Positions 37,985 through 50,642 of a stretch of DNA of 64,000 nucleotides are shown one piece after another. This DNA comes from Megalonaias nervosa. Lineage: Eukaryota; Mollusca; Bivalvia; Unionida; Unionidae. The notes under the pieces were generated by a model. The model did no database searches. It was not told the origin of the DNA and was given only the letters and a program-made list of their open reading frames with translations. Position 1 is the first letter of the stretch. Each line of letters opens with the position of its first letter. The stretch lies in assembly GCA_016617855.1 (NCBI GenBank), contig JAECUM010003231.1, positions 1-64,000 on the forward strand. Direction: 5' to 3'. The position numbers were made by a program, and so were the translations under genes.

Positions 37985-39658
37985 AGAATGAGGCATAAAT
38001 ATTCCGGCATGTAATGATTGGATATTACTCGATAAAATTATATTTTAGATAAAATGCCTTTACATACAAGAATTTAATTAAGAGTTTGAGTAATCCCAGT
38101 ATTGGTTAGAGTATTAATTTTATTGGTTGTACTGGACTGGTTTGATTATTTTACAAAAGGACCGTAATTCCCACTACATTCGTAAGTTTTGCGCCTTTCT
38201 ATATCGTACATTGTTGCGATGGAATAAATTGCATCGGAATTTTCCTTGAGAGAGAAATTCACTTGAGACTGTGTATATTGTTTGCCAGTAGATATAATCA
38301 CATTTATGAACAAGTAATTCAAGAGCTGAGAGTTTACAATACGTTTTGGTCCCTGAGAAATAATTCGTGAAAAACTAATGCTAGCATATGTTAATCAACA
38401 ACTATTGCTAGAACATTTTTGTTTCACAAAAGAAAATTTGGAAGTGATAGGCTAAATGTAAACGTAAAATTGCAAGATAAACAATTCAGGAGGAGATTAT
38501 CCCGGGAACCATGTGCGAATTTATTTTGAGAGTAACTTCCCTTGTAACAATCTCCATCACAATGATGATTAATATTAAAATTAATATTCTACCACTGCTG
38601 CCTTCTTCGACTTCTGATGTTACTACTTCAGTTTTTTTCTTATCAGTATAAATATTCAGTCTCCTTTTACTTTTAAACTGAACTGAAGGAAGTTAGTTTC
38701 AGTCCGATTTTTCTATTGTGAATAATGTTAAAAATTGGTATAATGGGTACATAATTATCTTTAGACTGTATTAAGTTTTAAACATATTTTAGTGTCTCTG
38801 TATTCATATTTTACATTTCTTACCCTATGCATATTGCTAATTTGAATTTAAATGGATGACCTTTTAATACAAATACAAAGTTTATACAAACAAGTTGGTC
38901 ATTAGATGCGGTAATATTCTCATTCTTCAAAGAGAAGAATGACTCTAACAATCTTAACGATTACGACTGGCAGTGGAAAAGTCCTGAAAATTTTGTTATA
39001 ACTTTTCTTTTCTTTCTTTAAATCTGTCAATAAAGCTAATACTTATTGATACACAATATAACGTTATATAAAATGATCTCCAGCCATATGTCGAGCAAGC
39101 CGGATACCAGCAATTAGGTGCGTGGTGACGTAACACAGTTGACGTACAAATGTAGGAGAGGGAGAACAATTTTGCTACTGCGTAAAGATCATGCTGTAAA
39201 ATCCTAGGGTATTATTCGATTGATAACAAGACCGACTCGTAAAATATTTGCAGATACAATTCACTTTCATATTCTACGATTCTGAAGTGGTTTCATTGTT
39301 TTAAATATGGTCTGTGTCTGGCTCTGCAAATGTCAGTAAACATTGTTATGCCTCCAAGGTGTTGTCAAAAGTTGTGGAACACTACCAACCACCCTTTCGT
39401 GCGCCGGGACCAGCTGTTGAACTTATGTAAGTAGGTATATAAGAAGTGTTGCGAACGTTCCTTTAAAAATCAAGCGATGAAAATATGCATTATTCACAAT
39501 GCCATATTACAACGCAATATTTAAGTTATTATTTTAAACACCTAGATTGTAAAGGTCTACTAGAGTGTAACACACACTATATATCAGAATGTTCATTTTT
39601 CGCTAAATAACTCAGAAATGTGCATTAAAAATGCATATTTTAACTCACAGAGAAGAAA
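37985..39658. other. non-coding, nothing recognised
   Basis: AT-rich sequence with no supported gene or repeat family. Confidence 0.4.
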
Positions 39659-39720
39659 ATGAAGATACTGTGTGCATTTATCAATGGTTTACGGAAAACG
39701 CTCCGGAAATATTTGTATAC

Positions 39721-39775
39721 TTCCGGTGACAATAGGATTTCCGGAAGTGACGTGCTGTCGGGAAGTCCTTCAAGT
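39721..39775 (+). promoter_or_regulatory. ETS/CRE-like promoter cluster
   Basis: ACTTCCGGTGAC, then TTTCCGGAAGTGACGTGC, then CGGGAAGTCC lie within 55 bases. CCGGAAGTGACGT is the classic composite of an ETS site and a CREB half-site found in animal housekeeping promoters. It sits about 40-70 bases before ATG codons with good start context. Function is inference. Confidence 0.45.
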
Positions 39776-39793
39776 TTAGCGTATGTGGTAATG

Positions 39794-40285
39794 ATGGCTG
39801 AATTTAGTGATGATTCAAACGAATTTACGTCAAATCTGTCATGCTCATTTTCGTCGTGTGAGGAAGGTGAACTCCTAGAAGATGGCGAACGTAATGAATC
39901 TTGAGAAAATTCTGCTCGCTGAGGTTAGACAGTACCAATTTAAGCCCGGACGAGACGAGAACGTGGACGAGGACCCTAAAGAGGACATAGGGCATAATGA
40001 GGCTGAGTAGCGCTTGGGCTATTCATTCTGGCAATTACTATTATCATTATGGCAATTATTATTAATATTCTTTCGTTACTGTTATTTCAATTTCATAATG
40101 AAAAGAGAAGGGCACGAATTTGGGGAAAACTTGGATGTCTTCAGAGCAGATTGTCATGTGTACAAGCTTCTCTCGGTTTACATGTTGTTAGCCCTGCCGT
40201 AACCCTTGGACTCATTTATCTGGCGAGAAAACACGCTTGGTACTGCATTTGGCAGGAGTCGTCTGATGGTCGTAATACCAAGTGA
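39794..40285 (+). pseudogene. P2X7-tail-like (zinc-ballast) gene fragment, frame-broken
   Basis: Three frames follow one another. MAEFSDDSNEFTSNL with an acidic EEGELLED stretch begins at 39794. LEKILLAEVRQYQFKPGRDE begins near 39900, with a possible start ATG at 39882. GHEFGENLDVFRADCHVYK and LARKHAWYCIWQE are read in two frames between 40108 and 40270. The order Ser/acidic N-terminus, (L)EV.pYqFeP, then cLN.dVl.ta...Y, then AyR.fv.W resembles many short mollusc proteins named P2X purinoceptor 7-like. Key Cys residues of that zinc domain were not found. Frameshifts suggest a pseudogene or missed introns. Recognition is tentative. Confidence 0.38.
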
Positions 40286-40289
40286 CTCT

Positions 40290-42815
40290 TTAATTTTATA
40301 GACGGTATCGAAATTGTCGTCTCTCAAATGGTCACTGGAGACTATCTCGCCTGTCACTGGTCGGATAACGCACGGTACCATCTAATGAATGCAACTAACA
40401 ACGAAAGTAGAAATGCACAGTTCCCTACAGCACTTCACTTCCGCTTTGTCTTACAAAAATTGCTGAGCGCGAAATCGGCTAGGAACGTTTTTCCGTGCGC
40501 GATAAAAAATCGATGTTTTGTGGTCATTATTTTCATTAATGAAGAGGTATTTGACATAATACATTTAAAAATCGCATCTAGACGATTAAATTTATCATAT
40601 AAAAGAAAGTTGTGTGCGCACACTAGTAGACCTTTAATGTAAACAAAGTTGATGGTGTTTCCTCACCTAGTTTCGAACAAAGTCATTTATTTTTTTTAAT
40701 ATTCAGAAAATAGCATAACCATATACTAACTAATGAGAAATTAAACGAAATAATCAGGAGTACGCTATTATCGCATGAAAAAATGTTGGTATTAAGGAAA
40801 TTATATAATACTGACATTATAACAATAATAGCTGTATCATATGCCGGTTTAGATGGATTAGACGATAGTTTTGTAGCCATTTTTATGTTCACCTGAGATA
40901 CTGTGATTGGTGGTTTGCCAAAGCACAGAGGCTTTCTGAAGGGAAAGTTCTAAATGCTCCCAGATGAAGTCTGAGTCCCTGATCGTGTATCGGATCAATT
41001 ATCTGCAGGAAAGATTTACACGTTTCCTAGTACACAATCTAGCCTTATTCTAGTTTAGATCTTACCAAGAAAGGAGAGTAACTGGAGCCAGACCTTCCAT
41101 TCTGCTCCCAGTCTATGTGAGCCACGACCCTTATTAAATACTGGGGTTTTTAACACTGAGGTATCTAATATGTGTAATGAAACATAGTCAAATTAAGCCA
41201 CAAAAATGTAAATACTTCCATAATTCAAATTAGAGCATCATGAACATTAAGCTCAGGGCCATCATAAATTCGATGACAGCGGGATGCAAACAGGTTTAGA
41301 TTATGAAAAGTTGAATTCGTTTCCTCCTTTTAAGCTCTGTACATCATTTAAGCATATCTGAAGTTGGCGGTCAATAGTATGCATATTCTTTGATCTATCC
41401 CAGATAGTAACAAGTCTTCCTCATGCAGAATGTTGTCTTCTCGCGAGTGGAATATCTCGATGGCAAAGAGTTGTTAAGCAAACGAATAGATTTTACTAAT
41501 TCAGATGGTTTGCAGACCACTTGTGAGCCGAACTACCTTTCCTGTCTTTGCATTTCACAAAGGATACCATTCTTGTTGAATCAGTAGTTGTTCACAGACG
41601 ATGTCGAGTTAGCATTAACTTCTGTGGCACAATGTATAGAATAAATCCCTACAAATGTATTGTAGGATGGCATTGAGTTGACAGTTATCTCCCTTAAATT
41701 ATCACATTTGAATATATACATCGGTTCCACGAGAAAGACTTAGTATGTCGACTAATACCACAAATGATTGGCTATTTATTTGGTTCCAGCATCAGTTTCC
41801 TAGAATTGACCGCCCATAATCAGACCAACAACCAACCATATCGTTACGATTTACAAATGGAGACGGAAATGCTACAAGCTCTGATCTTCCTCTTGTGACA
41901 TTGCCAAAACCTCCTAAAGCGACTCAAATTATCATGCAAGTGACCTTGAATCACAGTTGATTCATAATTCCCGATTAATCAAACCATAAAACTGTATCAA
42001 GTTTATGCGAATTAAAGGGTCGACACCTGACCCGTCAATCTTATCTCACTAAAACTGAAGAATAATCATGCATCAGAGCAAATAATGAGTGTAATAAGAA
42101 ATTTCAAATAACTGAGGCAATATAAAACTTCAGTGATGAGCCCTCTAAGATGCTAACTTTCTGTGGCAATATCAGGCTTCAAGCGCCCTCAGACACGCCA
42201 GGATCTTCTCGAGCAGACGTAATTTCAAATAACACGGTATCCAAATCACAGCAGGTTATTAAAAATTGCGAAACACGCAGGCAGGTGCTGTTACCACGAG
42301 GAACCAGTTTTATGTAGTGCAGTCTCAATACCCTTTTTCTGTCAGGAAGTTCTCCAAAGTCAACAGTCACACAATATTAGTTTCATACTCCCGTCAAGCT
42401 TCAGACATCGAATATTTCTCTCAACAAATAAACGTCGCCTCATTGCAACTAAGGATCCCGCAGCCTCTACACTAAATAGAGCCTACCATTCATTATACGC
42501 TGCCTTCAGTGATACCTGTGGCCGCTGTGTCTCATAGGATAGTTAAGACTTGCGTTATTTTTTTTTTCTGTGTTTCCAAGTGCTGTAAGTGTTAAGTCAC
42601 ATTCTTTACTTATTTGTTGTCTGCTGAAGCAAAAGCGATACTTGAACGTCAGTCATTCAGGTTAGAACCGTGTCGAAAGTAGTACTTAAGCGCCGTGTTG
42701 GTTGTTTTAATCTTGTTATAAGTTTTACGTCATTTCTTCTATTTAGTTTTTGTATGCACAAACAAAGGTCAGACATGCATCGTTTTCTTCTCCAAAATAT
42801 TAAATAAGTACCTAT
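40290..42815. other. non-coding, nothing recognised
   Basis: Moderately AT-rich. Short open frames near 40328, 40435, 42179 and 42266 show no family resemblance. Confidence 0.4.
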
Positions 42816-43732
42816 TGTTACGTATATGTAATTAAATTGATTGTGTGTTAGTTTTAAAATTCTTTTTATTTTATTTTTGTTTCATTACATTTTATTGTAA
42901 TGATTATTGAAGGGATTCAAAGTTCTTTTTCAGTAGTTCGATGTTTTCTTTTAGCAAGTGTTGTTTGTTTAAGACGTAGAAGTGTTACATGAGAATTATT
43001 TTTAGTTAACCTAATTCGTCTTAGGTTGGGAACTTCGTAAACAGGCAGTTAAAATGATTGGTCAGTATCAGGGCCATACTTTCCTTGCGTGATCACCATG
43101 TGTAAACAACGTTTTCATATTATTGGTTTTTAAGTGGGGTTACACTGGCGTACGTGATGGATTTCTTGTAGTAAGAGACCACATGACCCATCTCGCGAGG
43201 CTTGAAATGATGTTTTTTGGGGTTTAAATACGCATTCTTAATATTCTTCTGGGAGAGTCGTTTTAACATCTTGAAGGAACAAGATGTTATTTTTATTTGT
43301 TGCCAGATTGTTTGTTTTTCATCTGATTTTTGGATTTAATAATTTATTCTCCTGGAAACAGAACAAGTTGACTTTTTTATAAAAACTTCTGAAAGATAGT
43401 CATGGAAATTTATTCTGGAATTATTCGGAAACAAAAACTGTGATTCAATTGAGGAGTTGTTGATATTCGTACATTGGACCACATCTGACGTCATCGCCTT
43501 CCATATTTGTACGTCGTCGAGATTCGAACCTGGATTCTAATAGAACTATTTAGTGACAGGACTTGTGTTTTCATTCTTAGGATCAAATTTTGGATTATAT
43601 TCACAAACTGTAAGTCCTATTTACCAATTTTTACATTGTTTTCTAGGGAAATAAATTATTTTGTTAAAATATACAAAGCTTGTTGACTTCATTTTTTTCT
43701 TCTGTTACATTTGTACGAGCCTACACGTAACA
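42816..43732. mobile_element. probable solo LTR, about 917 bp
   Basis: Starts TGTTACGTATATG and ends CTACACGTAACA, giving the terminal TG...CA and a 7-base inverted repeat (TGTTACG/CGTAACA). AATAAA-like words lie near the right end. No primer-binding site, polypurine tract or pol sequence adjoins either side, so a solo LTR is the simplest reading. Flanking bases CTAT and TTAT match at three of four positions, a poor target-site duplication. Confidence 0.55.
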
Positions 43733-44522
43733 TTATCTATAATTGGGGTTTGTTTTTGTGTATAGCGATAGGATTCGTGTATTCAAAGTTATGTTATTGT
43801 AACGTCGACTGTAAAATGGGTGCGTAATACTTGGGCTATATATCACCACTGAAGGCAACACGTCCATTTGGATCCTTCACTCGAATTTCATGTGTTCTGA
43901 TTTATATCAATCACGATCTTCAGTAGCTGTCTCCACTCTGTGGCTTTGTTAGGAGCATGATCGATATAAATCCACAACACAACTGATTCAAAGAAACGAC
44001 TTTTGGCCCTAAACTGCACACAGCAAGCTGTGTACATTGTCTGATTTTATAAGCATCCACATGATATCGTGTGATAAACCAGGGGAGAGAAGCATGGTGC
44101 AAACGCTTCTGTGAATCTTTCTTATGGAGGACACAACTAAACATCATGATACGGTTTCACTAAACATTTATCTGTTCTAAACTCTCAACAACAGTAAACA
44201 ACCACCTTTCCTACTGCGCTCTTTGCGATAGCAAACTTTATTCGAAAGGACTTTACAATTTGCATTGGTAACTTAGGTATAATGTGTATTCTTTATGTAC
44301 GTATTATCATCCAAATGGTTGATGTACGACTTATAATACAACGCTAATGTTATCCAAGTGGTTTGAAATATGAATTATGTTACAATGTTAAGGTCATTCT
44401 AAACGATTGATGTAGGAAATAATTACATTGTTAGGGTTATCCAAACAACTCCACATTCTGTTTCCAACTACTGCGTCTACTATCAAAACTTCTGCTATTG
44501 AATTTACGTCAAAAATCTGCTT
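43733..44522. other. non-coding, nothing recognised
   Basis: No gene or repeat family could be supported. Confidence 0.4.
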
Positions 44523-44765
44523 GGGGCCCCGGATGACCGAGTGATTTAAGGCTCACCTTTACCAATCACTTCTTTCTCATCTCTTTCGTTCGAGTCTTTG
44601 GCTCAATGTGTGTATGTTAGAAAGCTTGCTAGTAGCTCCTTGTGGGACGGTGGTTCTTTCCAGGGTTTTCCAGGGTTCTTACAACACATTATATAGGCCA
44701 TCATGTGTAGCCTTTCACGTGCTGAAAAATGGCTTTAAAACCACGATATGTATCTACGACATAGT
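44523..44765 (+). mobile_element. tRNA-derived SINE family B, copy 1
   Basis: Head GGGGCCCCGGATGACCGAGT is followed by a B-box-like GTTCGAGTC and a body containing CCAGGGTTTTCCAGGGTTCT and CGTGCTGAAAAATGGCTTTA. The same order of words occurs in reverse at 58995-59257. Confidence 0.75.
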
Positions 44766-44769
44766 ATGT

Positions 44770-46090
44770 AGGTGCGGAAGTCCTCGATCGTCCATTTTTG
44801 TCTGTCAAATTTAGTTACACTTTAGCTGTAACGAGCATATCTCATTAATCATATTTTTGTTCAAATTTAAGTTTGTATTTTGATACCTGAAAACAATGGT
44901 ATTTGAGTCTGTTAACATCCATTCGACAGACTTAGGAACCATTCTTTTGTTTGCAAATTTTGAACCTTGACTACTCTCTATTTTGATGTTTATACATGCT
45001 TTATAAAAGCTAGATCGTTTTTCAATGGTTGAGGTTTCAAAGCTTCTTTTTCACATTTGGTTGTCACTCAGACATTATCTAATTGGCTCATGACGTAAGA
45101 AAACACTAGCAAAGACAGTTTTTTCCAATGTCAATGTATAGAGCAGAGCTAAAACTTTTAACAATTAGCGTATAGCAGATATTTTTAGAAGAAGTAAAAC
45201 TTTTCAATTTCGCCACCAAAAAGGCGCATTTTATAATTTTGACAAGATATTTTCAGTAATTTTAGATCTAGGTAGCATGTAAAGTGATAATTGTTCGTGG
45301 CCAGATATTGTATCATTGCGTCTCAGTACATTTTCAGCATTAATTTACGGTTCTTGTGCTTTCTATGTCTATAAATGGATAGATAAATAGAGAGATAGGT
45401 GATAATCGAGTATAAGGCAAAATATAAAATGAAGAACTCAACAGCGGGTGAAGTTGATTGTTTCAGAAAACAAAAATGGACCCGGCAAGATAGAATAATA
45501 ACATACATACAATAGTCGTACAGAAAAAGAGATACACAAACACAAACGGATTGAGAGTCAAAAGGAGGCAGAACCTTTCTACAATTTGAAGAACATATGA
45601 ATGCTCCCTTGATGTTCAGTGTTTTAATATAAATTCTCTTAAAGTGCTTATCATGTTCGCTTCGTACATGTAAAATATCGGTTTCTTGTCTTCAGCTAAA
45701 ACAAATAAGTGCTCTTTTTCTTAATTAAACACATGTACACGAATACATAGATATAAAATTTAAGACTAACAGTATGGCTATTTCAAATAGGTAACTTTTC
45801 GGAGTCTAGCACATGAAGGACTTTCCATTGTAATTTGGCTGACCTTGGCGCAACTTGGAAAACTAAATGTAGTTTGTACGTTTGGCTGCGTGTTTCTTAT
45901 TCGATTTATATATAAACATTCTAACTAGGTGCATGTTTTTAATGCCATTTGCATTTTGGGATCATTTATTCTTCCTTTACTCTTTTCAAAATTCACGTTG
46001 ATGTAAATAAGGATTTCAACAAAGTGAAAATGACTAGGTGGAAAATAATAGGGTCTTTTACAATAAGATTTTTAACTCTCGGTTCAGATT
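44770..46090. other. non-coding, nothing recognised
   Basis: AT-rich sequence with no supported gene or repeat family. Confidence 0.4.
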
Positions 46091-46094
46091 GATC

Positions 46095-46200
46095 CGACTA
46101 AATTAATATTGAGTATCTTTTAATTAATCCAACTAATTTAATCTGGAATATATTTTAATTAATCCAATTAATTTAATCTTGAATAACGTTTAGTTAACTA
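46095..46200. repeat. about 36-bp AT-rich tandem repeat, three units
   Basis: TTTTAATTAATCCAACTAAT and TTTTAATTAATCCAATTAAT alternate with TAATCTGGAATATA-type words; three diverged units. Confidence 0.7.
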
Positions 46201-46239
46201 ATGCTAAAAATATCATCTTTTATTAAAGAGTGCCTTATA

Positions 46240-46467
46240 GACAGAGAGGAAAATCTAATAATGGATTAAATGCTGAAATCTAGGTAGAATCCAGCAATAG
46301 CGAGGATCTTATATAGAGAGGTAAAACTAATAATGGATTAAATGTTGGAACTTGAGTAGAATCCAGCAATAGCGAGGATTTTTATATAGAGAAGTAAAAC
46401 TAATAATGGATTAAATGCTGGAACCTAGGTAGAAATCCAGTAATAGCGAGGATTTCATATAGAGAAG
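46240..46467. repeat. about 73-bp tandem repeat, three units
   Basis: TAATAATGGATTAAATGCTG recurs at about 46256, 46328 and 46401, each followed by TAGAATCCAGCAATAGCGAG-type sequence. It lies about 240 bases beyond the stop codon of the prolyl hydroxylase gene. Confidence 0.88.
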
Positions 46468-46704
46468 ATCAATAAAATTAGTAGCAGAAGAAGTAACAAC
46501 AAAATCAAATAATTTCTATCTTTAATGTTTCTATAGTCTATGCTTTTTGACCTCTGATATAACTTTTGAATCATGAGAGACGCTTTATATTGAATACGAT
46601 CTTAATGGGAATCTCTGCTTTCTTTGTGTCTTGTAGGTGACTGTGTAAGATAAAGGGAATGAAAGCTAGAAGTAAAATTTACAAAAGAAATTTTTAATTC
46701 TCTT

Positions 46705-46793
46705 TCAATCAAATGGTTCGTCTAATGCATCTATTTTCTTGCCACATAGCCTTCTGAAAACTTGTCCTGTTTCCCGTATCCATTTATTTGAAA
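46705..46793 (-). CDS. P4HA: P4HA-like exon 8 of those seen (terminal)
   Basis: Acceptor TATTTCAG; two bases complete the Val codon begun in the previous exon, then SNKWIRETGQVFRRLCGKK and a short tail to TGA (complement of 46705-46707). It matches the conserved V-S-N-K-W C-terminus of the family. Confidence 0.88.
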
Positions 46794-47297
46794 CTGAAAT
46801 AGAAAATAAATTTTGCCAAATAATTAAGAAAGCAATAATTAATAATGCAAATAGTTAAGAGTCTTCTAATAAAGCAGTATGTTAAATTCAATAGAACGAA
46901 TTTAAGTAAGTAAAACAACATTTCAAATCATTTTCTGAACTTTTGTTAAAAAGTTTACTTTGAACTTTAGGTTCAGTGAACGTGTATTTATCTCCATACA
47001 TGCAATACGGTCGGACCAAATTAATCTATGCTTTCTGAAAAAAATTACAACGTTTCAACCAATTTTTAAAAATCTAACTGTTTGTTTTCTAAATGAAGAT
47101 TTTAATTAAAACTTTTGATTTCGTATAGTTTTTTATTGACCCAACTGAACGACTTTTTACAACCGAATAAGAATTGATTCAGTCAAAATTAAGGCTTGAT
47201 ATTTGGCGCATTACTGCAATCATCTTTTTGTCAGGTCAAAATGTATTAAAATAAGTTCTTCTTCTTCTTTTTATTCTTCTTCTTCTTCTTCATTCTT

Positions 47298-47357
<60 letters not shown>

Positions 47358-50127
47358 TTTAGAAATATACCCCATTTAGATCCCAGTAAAACGGGACACC
47401 CAGCATGCTCTGTCAGTTCCTCTCCGACTCCATTTCGCTTCAAATTGAACCAGAATGCGGCGGCACCCTTTAAATAAATAAATAAATAAATAAATATAAT
47501 AAACTGTCAGCAGCATACATAAGTACAATGAGCAACAATTTATGGGGTGAGGCTAGGATGGACTTCCAATTTCTGTAGGACCAACAAGCATACATATTTT
47601 TTTGACTGCTTTGGTATCGCTAATGTGACGTAGCCATTTGATCTTTCAGTCCATAACTTGGGCTACAATAGTTTCCATTTCCTTGCAAAAACTAGTGTAT
47701 GAAATACACATATTTTCTCTAGGTAGATAAAAACCTTAAACAATGGAAAATTGACCCGCCTATTGATGGATGGACAAACAACGAACAATGACATAGATGA
47801 AGCAAAGTGCTTTTCATTGGTTTCCTTGAACACTGATACCACTTCATCTTCTACACTGTGATATTTTGCGGTAGCTTAATCCTGAAAACGTGGTGGTACG
47901 AAATGGTAAACCTAATGCATTGGGGCCCTAAATAGGTTATGAATTTACCTCAACTACTGGAACTGTCACGTTTAGTTTTGTGAAGACGGTTGCTCCTCCT
48001 GCCTTTACATCATTAAGCTGGAATGAGAAAGGTTTCTCATAAAATGACAGATTCCTGTGGCAATATTTCGATCTATTTTGTTTTAGAAGACAAAAAGTTT
48101 AAACAATAGTCCATCCCAATATATACAGTAATCCCCCATTAATAACAATTATGAGATTGAGGAAAAGTGGTCTTAATTGCGAAATGATTTGATTTCAGAA
48201 GAAATTGTTTTTACATGATAAACGGCAACAACTGAATGCGGTTTTAATTTGGAAGTAATCTCATTTCTGAGTGGTCCGATCAAGCGAAACATTTGTACAG
48301 GACTGTCTGTAAAGCCGATTTAAGCGCAGATATTTATATTAAAGATGCGCTGTGCAAGATGCATTTACATGGTTTTAGTACGTTCATTTATAGGAGAAAT
48401 TTTGTATCTCTGCCCATTATAAGTTCACTTACATAATATAACCATGTTGCTATTCGATCGCCAGATCCCTTTAAGTTGACCGGGTCACCTTCTCTGATCT
48501 TATGCTCTGACAGAGAGCAATCCTGCAGTTGAAAGGAATACAGAATAAGTAAATACTAAGGTAAATAATACATAACTTTACAAATTTAATCATCAAATTA
48601 AATGATCATTCTATGCTCTGAGTAAAATTAATTTTTCAGTTTTGTATTATTGTAAACTCGTCTTGCTCATTGTTTCGACAAAATCTAAGCCGTGAAGAGT
48701 TCTCAGTTATTAATCAATTTGTTTCAAGGTTTTGCGCAGTGGAAATATAATGGATAACTCAGTTTCTTAACGGAACTTAAGATGTACAGCATATGCACCG
48801 TCAGCAATAATGTACATGTAAAAGTAGAATCATACGCTGCTTTAGTTGTCTTGTTTGTACTCATCGTGCCAACACTTACTGTTGCAATTACTACTTACCA
48901 GAAAATCTTTGTGTGGTTCATACATTCCTCCTATGCCATAATTTAAAACCTGCAAGAAATAAAATATTTACATTTGTAGATATAATATCTTCATCATTTT
49001 GATTTATTCGGAGAGCAGTTGTTCATTGTACATACATGTTTAGCACTATTAAGTCATCGGCTATTGAGTGTATGATGCTACAAACGATATTGGGAGGATT
49101 GAAGAAGTGTTCTCAAACTTAAATGGTTTAAAGATAGCCCCCGCCCCTTCCAATTTACCAAAACTACAACTTCATTTGCCATTGGACCAACTGAGCCCTT
49201 AAGCGTAAAAGTGAAGATGAACAAAATGTATTGATGACGGAAGAGCAATAATTATTGAGATCTTTTTAATTATCACACATACTTGCATTTCCTCTGCATG
49301 GTAAAGATGTTCCAACTGACTAGTACTCAGTCCAGTTTGTATCTCAACGCGTTTGGAAAGTTTGCGAACCAGTAGACTATTTTGATCGGCTAACCATGCA
49401 CTGAAATATGAAAATATATGCAGTAGACAAAAGTCAATAACGCCAGTCTTTTCAGTTTTGGAGAATATCGGCTTCATTCCTATCTGTCTATAGTATATGT
49501 ATGATTAAAGAGTCATCCGGTCCACCCAGTGCCCACAGATATTAACAGAAATAAGTCCATGGCCAGCTTTAACATCTGTTATTTATCTCCCTGTGCCTCA
49601 CGCGGTTAACTGTGCGTGTATCATCGTGCAGAGATGATGTTGAAACTTCTAATTAAAACTGAGACATACCAAGATGTGAGACGTGTAAGTATACCAGATT
49701 CTTACGATTTCTAAGAAATGAGAAAGACACTCAAATTAAAAGATTACCACTGACCTGATCATCCCATCGATACTCATGTAAAGAAGCGTCACAGCTATAC
49801 TTAAATGCACAAAATATATTTAAACAAAACGTTACTCATGAAAGAGCCACTAAAACCAGATCCTGGATTAACAAAACGTTTCCAATATGGTGGTTTTTTT
49901 TTATCTTTTCTGTTGCTTTGTCAGCAGCGACAAATTCTGTGATGAAAAGTCTACATCAAATTGTTGTAATTTTTATATATATCTATCAGCATTTGTGAAG
50001 AAATGCACGGGGTCTGCATTGCACTTCAATTTTTTTTTTCTACAAACGGCTTTATGACATTCGTTTCATGACTTTCAAAATTTTAAACGCTTAATTCTAC
50101 TGTTGTCTTTAGCGCCGCCGCCACTGA

Positions 50128-50202
<75 letters not shown>

Positions 50203-50602
50203 AACTTTGGCGTTAGTGTTGCAATCTTTTCTTCTGAAATGAAGCAAAATGCAGACCAAATGGGAAACCGAAACACTATCAAATACCTTTATCTTTATGT
50301 TCCAAGCTGATCCTATTTTATTGATGTAACTGAAAGATGCAGGCGGCTGAATGTGTCTTCAAGTACGATACCTTCAAGTCGTCAAAATCTTCTCTAGGAC
50401 TAATAAACTATTGTCTTGCGCAAGTAAAATTAAGTAAATTACGTTTGTAATACAATATCAAGTCTTCTTACGTCTCGCTCACTCTTGTATCCGTCAACGT
50501 ATCCTGTTCGCCATTGTTGGAGCTGACTACTCGTGATCTTTGCAGCTACAAAATATAAAAATGCTAATATTATTAATATTACTACTACTACTACTACTGC
50601 TT

Positions 50603-50642
<40 letters not shown>

